From Nocardioides caeni (GTDB lineage Bacteria; Actinomycetota; Actinomycetes; Propionibacteriales; Nocardioidaceae): a stretch of 64,000 bases of DNA. Both the position numbers and the translations under genes were made by a program. The number at the start of each line of letters is the position of its first letter. Position 1 is the first letter of the stretch. Under the pieces are notes generated by a model, which searched no databases, was not told the DNA's origin, and saw only the letters and a list, made by a program, of their open reading frames with translations. Of this stretch, positions 58,595-64,000 are shown in pieces. The stretch lies in contig NZ_STGW01000002.1 of the NCBI RefSeq assembly GCF_004912195.1, forward strand, positions 102,049-166,048, in the 5' to 3' direction.

Positions 58595-59077
58595 GTGCGT
58601 CCGCGCCTCCTGCTCGCCACGGCCCTGGCCGCGACGGGCGCCCTGACGGCTGCCTGCGGTGGCCCGGTCGAGGTCGACGTCCCCGAGCTGACGGCCGCCG
58701 AGGCCGACATCTGCGCGGGCTTCGCCGCCGACCTCCCCGACGAGCTCGCGGAGGAGCCGCGGGGCGACATCGAGCCGAGCGACGCCCCCGCAGCGGCCTA
58801 CGGCGACCCCGCCATCGTAGTGCGCTGTGGCGTCCCGGAGCCGGATGGCTTCGACCTGACCGCGTCCTGCGAGAGCGCCAACGGCGTGGGCTACTACCTG
58901 CCCGACGAGCAGTACGAGGACCAGGACCTCGACCTCACGATCACCACCGCCGGCTACGAGCCACGGATCGAGATCGTCGTGCCCTCCGACTATCGTCCCA
59001 ACGGCGGGGCTGCCGCGATGGCCGCGCTGGCGCCCCTCGTGGAGGCACACCTCACGCTCGTGGAGCCCTGCGACTGA
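58595..59077 (+). CDS. DUF3515 family lipoprotein
   Basis: 160 residues. GTG start just after the RAM gene stop. A short signal with lipobox TAAC (ALTAACGGPVEVDVPELTAA) is followed by an acidic, exported domain with Cys pairs typical of DUF3515 actinobacterial lipoproteins. Function unknown. Confidence 0.87.
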   Translation: MRPRLLLATALAATGALTAACGGPVEVDVPELTAAEADICAGFAADLPDELAEEPRGDIEPSDAPAAAYGDPAIVVRCGVPEPDGFDLTASCESANGVGYYLPDEQYEDQDLDLTITTAGYEPRIEIVVPSDYRPNGGAAAMAALAPLVEAHLTLVEPCD

Positions 59078-59090
59078 CCCACCCCGATGC

Positions 59091-60161
59091 TCAGCGCAGG
59101 CCGGTGGGTCGCCGCAACGCCAGCTGCAGCAGCCGGTCCACGAGCCCCGGGTAGTCGACGCCCGTCGCCGCCCACATCTGTGGAAACATCGACAGCGGCG
59201 TGAAGCCCGGCATCGTATTGAGCTCGTTGATGACGAGCGAGCCGTCGGGCATGAGGAAGAAGTCGACGCGAGCGAGTCCCTCGCAGCCGGCCGCGCGAAA
59301 GGCAGCGGCAGCAAGGTCCTGCATGCGCCGGGTGGTCTCCTCGTCGAGGAGCGCCGGTACGTCGAGCTCGGTCGCCTCCTCGGGGAGGTACTTCGCCTCG
59401 AAGTCATAGAACTCGTGGTCCCCGGTGATCCGGATCTCTGCCGGCACGCTCGTCTCGAGCTCTCCGTCGAGGGACTCCAGGACACCGCACTCGATCTCGC
59501 GGGCACCCTCCGCGGACACCTCGACCAGGACCTTCGGGTCGTGGACGAGCGCGCCATCGATCGCCGCGGCCAGCTCGTCAGGCCCGTGGGCCTTGGCGAT
59601 GCCGATGCTGGAGCCGCCGCGGGCCGGCTTCACGAACAGTGGATAGCCGAGCTCGTCGCAGCGGCTGCGGACCGTGTCCATCTGCTCCGCCCACTCGTGC
59701 GCGGTGATCGTGATGCCGGCGGTCACCGGCAGCCCGGCAGCCTGCAGCGCCACCTTCATGAACGCCTTGTCCATGCACACCGCCGAAGCCAGCACGCCGG
59801 AGCCGACATAGCGCACGTCGGTCATCTCGAAGAGGCCCTGGATGGTGCCGTCCTCGCCCCACGGGCCGTGCAGGAGGGGGAAGACGACGTCGATCTCGTC
59901 GAGGGTGGCGCTGTCGAAGCGCGGGCGCTCCCCGTCCACGGCGGGCAGCTCGCCGGGACCGGTGATCCGCAGCCGCTCGGGGTCGTCGGCCTCCAGCACC
60001 CAGCGGCCGTCGGTCGTGATCCCGACCGGCACGACGTCGTACGTCCCGCGGTCGAGGGCCTGCAGGACGCTGCCGGCCGTCACGCACGAGATCGCGTGCT
60101 CGCTCGAGCGGCCGCCGAAGACGACAGCGACGCGGATCCGGCGGCCAGTGGGAGCGTTCAT
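59091..60161 (-). CDS. ddl: D-alanine--D-alanine ligase
   Basis: 356 residues. VAVVFGGRSSEHAISCVTAG, then DEIDVVFPLLHGPWGEDGTI, KPARGGSSIGIAKA and INELNTMPGF (ATP-grasp Mg site). Makes the D-Ala-D-Ala terminus of peptidoglycan precursors. ATG 60161. Divergent from the PLP gene by 24 bp. Confidence 0.94.
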   Translation of the reverse strand: MNAPTGRRIRVAVVFGGRSSEHAISCVTAGSVLQALDRGTYDVVPVGITTDGRWVLEADDPERLRITGPGELPAVDGERPRFDSATLDEIDVVFPLLHGPWGEDGTIQGLFEMTDVRYVGSGVLASAVCMDKAFMKVALQAAGLPVTAGITITAHEWAEQMDTVRSRCDELGYPLFVKPARGGSSIGIAKAHGPDELAAAIDGALVHDPKVLVEVSAEGAREIECGVLESLDGELETSVPAEIRITGDHEFYDFEAKYLPEEATELDVPALLDEETTRRMQDLAAAAFRAAGCEGLARVDFFLMPDGSLVINELNTMPGFTPLSMFPQMWAATGVDYPGLVDRLLQLALRRPTGLR

Positions 60162-60185
60162 CGCCCCTGACCCTACCGTTGGGGC

Positions 60186-61292
60186 ATGTCCGACTCCGGC
60201 CCCGTCCCCCAGCCCCTGCGCCCCGCCACACTCGCCGTCACGGCCGGTCGGCCGCCGCACGAGCCGGACCAGCCGCTGAACGTCCCGGTGACGATGACGT
60301 CGACGTACGTCGCGACCGGCGACCTCGAGTACGGCCGCTACGGCAACCCGACCTGGTCGGCCTTCGAGGAGGCCCTGGGCGCCCTCGAAGGGGGCCGCGC
60401 GCTGGCCTTCTCGTCAGGAATGGCCGCTGCCACGGCACTGTTCGACCTGGTCGGCCAGGGCGGCAGCGTGATCGCGCCCCGCCACTCCTACAACGGCACC
60501 GTGGCCGCCCTCGCCGACCTCGAGGCGCGCGGCCGGCTGCGGGCCCACCTGGTCGACATCACCGACACGGCCGCGGTCATCGCGGCGATGGACGGCGACG
60601 AGGACTGCTCGCTGCTCTGGCTCGAGTCGCCGACCAACCCCGCGCTGGAGATCGCCGACATCGCCCCGCTGGCCGAGACCGCACGCGCCCTCGGCATCCC
60701 GGTCGTCGTCGACAACACCTTCGCCACTCCCCTGCTCCAGCAGCCGCTCGCCCTCGGCGCCGACATCGTGCTGCACTCGGCGACGAAGTTCATCGCCGGC
60801 CACAGCGACGTGCTGATGGGTGCGGTCGTGGTCCGCGACGACGCCCCGGGCGCCGAGATCTTCGACGCGGTCAAGGGGCGCCGCGACCTCGCGGGCGCGG
60901 TACCCGGCCCGTTCGAGGCCTGGCTCGCGCTGCGTGGCCTGCGCACCCTGCACGTCCGGCTCGAACGTGCCGCCGCCAACGCCGCCGAGCTCGCCGACCG
61001 GCTGGCCCGCCATCCCGCCGTCGCCGAGGTGCGCTATCCCGGCTTCGGCGCCATCGTCGCGCCCGTGCTGGCCGGCGGCGCCGACGCCGGCGACTTCTTG
61101 GTGCGGGCCACCTCCCTGTGGGTCCACGCGACCTCGCTCGGAGGCGTCGAGTCGACCTTCGAGCGACGCCGCCGCTGGAAGCTCGAGCCGACCACGATCC
61201 CCGAGGGGCTCGTCCGCATGTCCGTCGGCATCGAGGACGTCGAGGACCTCTGGGCCGACCTCGCCCAGGCCCTCGACCGCATCAACGCCTGA
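60186..61292 (+). CDS. Cys/Met metabolism PLP enzyme (cystathionine lyase or synthase type)
   Basis: 368 residues. VDNTFATPLLQQPLALGADI, then LHSATKFIAGHSDVLMGAVV with the Schiff-base Lys. LEYGRYGNPTWSAFEEALGA near the N terminus and GLVRMSVGIEDVEDL near the end are typical. Gamma-lyase, gamma-synthase or O-acetylhomoserine sulfhydrylase cannot be told apart by eye. Confidence 0.87.
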   Translation: MSDSGPVPQPLRPATLAVTAGRPPHEPDQPLNVPVTMTSTYVATGDLEYGRYGNPTWSAFEEALGALEGGRALAFSSGMAAATALFDLVGQGGSVIAPRHSYNGTVAALADLEARGRLRAHLVDITDTAAVIAAMDGDEDCSLLWLESPTNPALEIADIAPLAETARALGIPVVVDNTFATPLLQQPLALGADIVLHSATKFIAGHSDVLMGAVVVRDDAPGAEIFDAVKGRRDLAGAVPGPFEAWLALRGLRTLHVRLERAAANAAELADRLARHPAVAEVRYPGFGAIVAPVLAGGADAGDFLVRATSLWVHATSLGGVESTFERRRRWKLEPTTIPEGLVRMSVGIEDVEDLWADLAQALDRINA

Positions 61293-61299
61293 GGGGCAG

Positions 61300-61341
61300 G
61301 CCGACTCTGGGGGTCGGCGCCGCAAGCCCCGACGCTGGGGC
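61300..61341. terminator. Small paired hairpins between convergent genes
   Basis: gccgac/gtcggc (61300-61318) and gcccc/ggggc (61326-61341) lie in the gap between the PLP gene and gpsA. Short stems and no T-run make this tentative. Confidence 0.35.
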
Positions 61342-61382
61342 CGTCCGTCCGGCGCCACAGCGCTCCTTGCTTGCAGAGTCCC

Positions 61383-62420
61383 CTAACTCAGCTCGGCCTT
61401 GGTGTCGCGGTTGATGAAGGCCTCCATCAGGCCGGCGGTGGTGAGCCGGCCCTGGACGACCTCGTCGACGGCGTCGACGATCGGGACCTCCACGCCGACC
61501 TCGTGGGCGAGGGCACGCAGGGAGGAGCACGACTTCGCGCCCTCGGCGACCTGCCGGGTCGAGGCATAGATCTGCTCGACCGTCTGCCCCTGGCCGAGCT
61601 TCTCGCCGAAGGTGCGGTTGCGGGACAGGGGCGAGGAGCAGGTCGCGACGAGGTCGCCGAGGCCGGCGAGGCCCATGAGGGTGAGCGGGTTGGCGCCGAG
61701 ACGCATCGCGAGCCGCGCGGTCTCGGCGAGGCCGCGGGTGATCAGTGAAGCGGTGGTGTTGTCGCCGAATCCGAGCCCGACGGCCATGCCGACGCAGAGG
61801 GCGACGACGTTCTTGTAGGCGCCGCCGAACTCGCAGCCGAGCACGTCGACGCTGGTGTAGGGACGGAAGGCCGGCGAGTGCATCCGCTGCTGCAGCGTCG
61901 TCGCGACGGCCTCGTCGGCGCAGGCCACCACCGATGCGGCGGGCTCGCGGCGGGCGATCTCGCGGGCGAGGTTGGGGCCGCTGACGACGGCGATCCGGTC
62001 GGTGGGGACGTCGCCGACCTCGGCGATCACCTCCGACATCCGCTTCTGGGTGCCGAGCTCCACGCCCTTCATCAGCGAGACGAAGACCGCGTCGCTCCCG
62101 ACGTACGGCAGGAAGGTGGGGAGGTTGTCACGCAGCGACTGCGACGGCACGGCCAGGACCACGACGTCGGCGCCGGCGAGCGCCTGCTCCGCGTCGGTGG
62201 TCGCAGTGATCGTGCGCGGCAGCTCGATGCCGGGAAGGTAGTCGGCATTCTCATGGCCTTCGCCGATGGCGTGCGCCAGCTCGTCACGTCGGGCCCAGAT
62301 GCACACGTCGTTGCCGGCGTCGGCCATCACGATCGAGAAGGCGGTCCCCCACGATCCCGCTCCCAGGACGGCGACCTTGCCCTTGGTGTCGCCTGCTGCC
62401 GATCCGCTCACCGTCGTCAC
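61383..62420 (-). CDS. gpsA: Glycerol-3-phosphate dehydrogenase [NAD(P)+]
   Basis: 345 residues. [20 protein letters not shown] (NAD(P) loop), [20 protein letters not shown] with the conserved Lys, and [20 protein letters not shown]. Supplies glycerol-3-phosphate for phospholipids. ATG start overlaps the plsC stop by 4 bp, coupling the two lipid genes. Confidence 0.96.
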   Translation of the reverse strand: MTTVSGSAAGDTKGKVAVLGAGSWGTAFSIVMADAGNDVCIWARRDELAHAIGEGHENADYLPGIELPRTITATTDAEQALAGADVVVLAVPSQSLRDNLPTFLPYVGSDAVFVSLMKGVELGTQKRMSEVIAEVGDVPTDRIAVVSGPNLAREIARREPAASVVACADEAVATTLQQRMHSPAFRPYTSVDVLGCEFGGAYKNVVALCVGMAVGLGFGDNTTASLITRGLAETARLAMRLGANPLTLMGLAGLGDLVATCSSPLSRNRTFGEKLGQGQTVEQIYASTRQVAEGAKSCSSLRALAHEVGVEVPIVDAVDEVVQGRLTTAGLMEAFINRDTKAELS

Positions 62421-63163
62421 TCCGCCTTCTTCTTCTTGAACCGATCGCCGCGGACGGCCATGTCGTAGCGCTCAGCGGGTGCCGTTTCGTCACGGACGAG
62501 CTCGAGCTGGGCGGTGATCGCCGTCATGATCCGCTCCGTGGCCTGGTTGACGGTGGCCGGTGTCAGGGGCGCGTCGCGCAGGTCGTCGAGCGGCACCGGG
62601 GTGCCGACGCGCATGGTGACCGTGCGGCGCGGCAGCAGGTAGGGCTTCTTCGTGTAGGGGGGCAGGATCTCCTGCGCGCCCCACTGTCCGACCGGGATGA
62701 CCGGACAGTTGGTCGCGAGCGCGATCCGTGCGGCGCCCGACTTGCCCTTCATCGGCCACAGGTCGGGGTCGCGGGTGATCGTCGCCTCTGGATAGATCAC
62801 CACGCACTTGCCGGCACGCACGGCCTCGACGGCGGCGGCGTAGGCGCCCACGGCGTCGGAGGTGTCGCGCCTGACGGGGATCTGGCCGGCACTGCGCAGG
62901 AAGAAGCCCAGGAGCTTGTTGTTGAACAGACCGGACTTGGCGAGGTAGCGCGGGATGCGGCCGTGGTCATAGACCAGGTGGGCCGCGGTGAGCGGATCGA
63001 CGTGCGAGATGTGGTTGAGCGCGACGATGAACCCACCAGCCTGCGGGAGGTTGTCACCGCCGATCCAGCGCCGACGGGTGAAGGCGACCAGCAAGGGCTT
63101 GAGGATGATGACGCCGAACCCGAAGGCCCAACCGCGTCGCTCCTGCAACTTCCGCACCGTCAC
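62417..63163 (-). CDS. plsC: 1-acyl-glycerol-3-phosphate acyltransferase
   Basis: 248 residues. [19 protein letters not shown] is the HX4D motif and [20 protein letters not shown] the second block. Makes phosphatidate, the substrate of CdsA. GTG 63163 is chosen ([18 protein letters not shown]); a longer start at 63235 is unlikely. A C-terminal Lys tail (FKKKKAE) is basic. Confidence 0.9.
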   Translation of the reverse strand: MTVRKLQERRGWAFGFGVIILKPLLVAFTRRRWIGGDNLPQAGGFIVALNHISHVDPLTAAHLVYDHGRIPRYLAKSGLFNNKLLGFFLRSAGQIPVRRDTSDAVGAYAAAVEAVRAGKCVVIYPEATITRDPDLWPMKGKSGAARIALATNCPVIPVGQWGAQEILPPYTKKPYLLPRRTVTMRVGTPVPLDDLRDAPLTPATVNQATERIMTAITAQLELVRDETAPAERYDMAVRGDRFKKKKAE

Positions 63164-63258
63164 GAGGATGCAGGCTACCGCTTGTGGGTGGTCTGTCCGT
63201 GCTGCTGCGTCGGACGGCCCCCGCGTGCCGCGCACGGGCCGGCTGAGAGGATGGCCGG

Positions 63259-63876
63259 GTGTCAGAGCGGCGCGACCACGTGGTCATCATCCCGGTGAAG
63301 TCGCCCGGCACGGCGAAGAGCCGGTTGACCGCGGTGTCCCGGGAGCAGCGCGCCAGGCTGGCCGCGGCCTTCGCCACCGATGTGGTCGACGCGGCGCTGA
63401 GGACGCCCGGCGTCGTGGCGGTCTGGGTGGTCAGCGACGACGACGGATTCGCCCACCTCCTCGCGTTCCGCGGTGCGCGGGTCTGCGCGGATCCGGGCAT
63501 GGGGCTCAACGCTGCCCTGCGGGCGGGAGCCGCGGCCGCGCGGGCCGTCCACCCCGCGGCCCGTCCCGTGGCGCTCTTCGCGGACCTGCCGTGCCTCACC
63601 TCGGACGACCTGGCCGCCGCGCTCGCCGAGCTGGTCGACGGGATCGCGGCCTTCGTCGCCGATGCCGACGGCAGCGGCAGCAGCCTCTACTCCGCGGAGT
63701 ACGACGACTTCGATCCGTGCTTCGGCGTGGACTCGGCCGCCGCCCATCGTGCGGCGGGCGCCGTCCCGCTGCAGGGCACACTGGCCACACTGCGTCGCGA
63801 CGTCGACGACCTCGCCGGTCTCGCCGACGCGATGACGCTCGGCGTCGGCCCGGCCACTTCGGCCGTCGTCGCCTGA
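63259..63876 (+). CDS. cofC: 2-phospho-L-lactate / PEP guanylyltransferase (F420 synthesis)
   Basis: 205 residues. VVIIPVKSPGTAKSRLTAVS (nucleotide binding), VWVVSDDDGFAHLLAFRGAR, and LFADLPCLTSDDL with the catalytic Asp. In actinobacteria the homologue FbiD uses phosphoenolpyruvate. GTG start. Indicates that the organism makes cofactor F420. Divergent from plsC. Confidence 0.92.
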   Translation: MSERRDHVVIIPVKSPGTAKSRLTAVSREQRARLAAAFATDVVDAALRTPGVVAVWVVSDDDGFAHLLAFRGARVCADPGMGLNAALRAGAAAARAVHPAARPVALFADLPCLTSDDLAAALAELVDGIAAFVADADGSGSSLYSAEYDDFDPCFGVDSAAAHRAAGAVPLQGTLATLRRDVDDLAGLADAMTLGVGPATSAVVA

Positions 63877-63903
63877 TCCGGTCTCGCGGCCCGGAAATGC
63901 CGA

Positions 63904-63934
63904 ACGGGCCGCACTCGCGATGAGTGCGGCCCGT
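63904..63934. terminator. Hairpin between cofC and the HU gene
   Basis: A perfect 13-bp stem (acgggccgcactc with gagtgcggcccgt), 5-base loop gcgat, between two convergent stops. Confidence 0.83.
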
Positions 63935-63944
63935 CCGGGTGAGG

Positions 63945-64000
63945 TCACTTCTTGGCAGCGGCCTTCTTGGCGGGGGCCTTCTTGGCCGGAGCCGCCTTCT
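63945..64000 (-). CDS. hupB: HU-type DNA-binding protein, C-terminal tail (3' end only)
   Basis: Only the last 17-18 codons and the TGA are inside the window. They encode KAAPAKKAPAKKAAAKK, the Lys/Ala tail of actinobacterial HU (HupB), a nucleoid protein. The globular HU domain lies outside, so the assignment rests on the tail alone. Confidence 0.75.
   Translation of the reverse strand, partial: KAAPAKKAPAKKAAAKK

Overview
The window is bacterial chromosomal DNA of very high G+C content (roughly 70% by eye). It is densely coding, with many GTG and TTG starts and 1-4 bp gene overlaps. The gene families point to an actinobacterium: DUF2469, DUF3515 and DUF2510 proteins, an MgtA-like mannosyltransferase, a CofC-type F420 enzyme, an HU protein with a Lys/Ala tail, a standalone Lrp-type RAM protein and GlnR-type operators. 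The gene set and order fit Nocardioides or a close relative; that genus-level placement is inference from memory, not from a search. I see no prophage, IS element, CRISPR array, tRNA or rRNA.

Layout. 1-7.4 kb: the end of a LOG-family protein, an mgtA-like glycosyltransferase, a Tat-exported metallophosphoesterase, rlmN, a small membrane protein, and the kynurenine pair kynA-kynU. 7.4-14.5 kb (minus strand): the translation and envelope cluster rpsB-tsf ... pyrH-frr-cdsA, interrupted by an SPFH-SHOCT / double zinc-ribbon / small membrane protein module. 14.8-28.5 kb: an M23 peptidase, xerC, a collagen-like secreted protein, dprA-comM-yraN, a tadE gene with two tadG-like genes, DUF2469-rnhB-lepB-rplS, and a Fic protein. 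28.6-36.5 kb: amt1, trmD (fused to a GNAT domain), rimM, khpA, rpsP, an amidohydrolase, a NYN-domain protein, a zinc-finger protein and ffh. 36.6-41.0 kb: the nitrogen genes amt2-glnB-glnD and a second PII gene. 41.2-57.2 kb: ftsY, a thioesterase, smc, a divergent VWA protein, mutM, rnc, rpmF, DUF177, coaD, rsmD, recG, a FakA-like kinase and rpmB. 57.3-64 kb: thiL, a RAM-domain protein, a DUF3515 lipoprotein, ddl, a Cys/Met PLP enzyme, gpsA, plsC, cofC and the 3' end of an HU gene.

How the genes work together. Most of the window is a growth-core neighbourhood: ribosomal proteins, ribosome assembly and tRNA modification, SRP and its receptor, signal peptidase, chromosome segregation, DNA repair and uptake, and phospholipid precursors. 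Several accessory units sit inside it. The best-supported regulatory result is that all three nitrogen transcription units (amt1; amt2-glnB-glnD; the second glnB) carry GTnAC-n6-GAAAC boxes upstream on the coding strand, matching the GlnR operator. Two of the three also keep a further GAAAC half-site with exactly 17 bp between the two GAAAC elements. This suggests one nitrogen-limitation regulon spread over about 12 kb.

The most unusual items are the SPFH/zinc-ribbon module, the TrmD-GNAT fusion, the VWA protein with a duplicated flanking domain, and an rnc gene with no ATG, GTG or TTG start where homology says it should begin.
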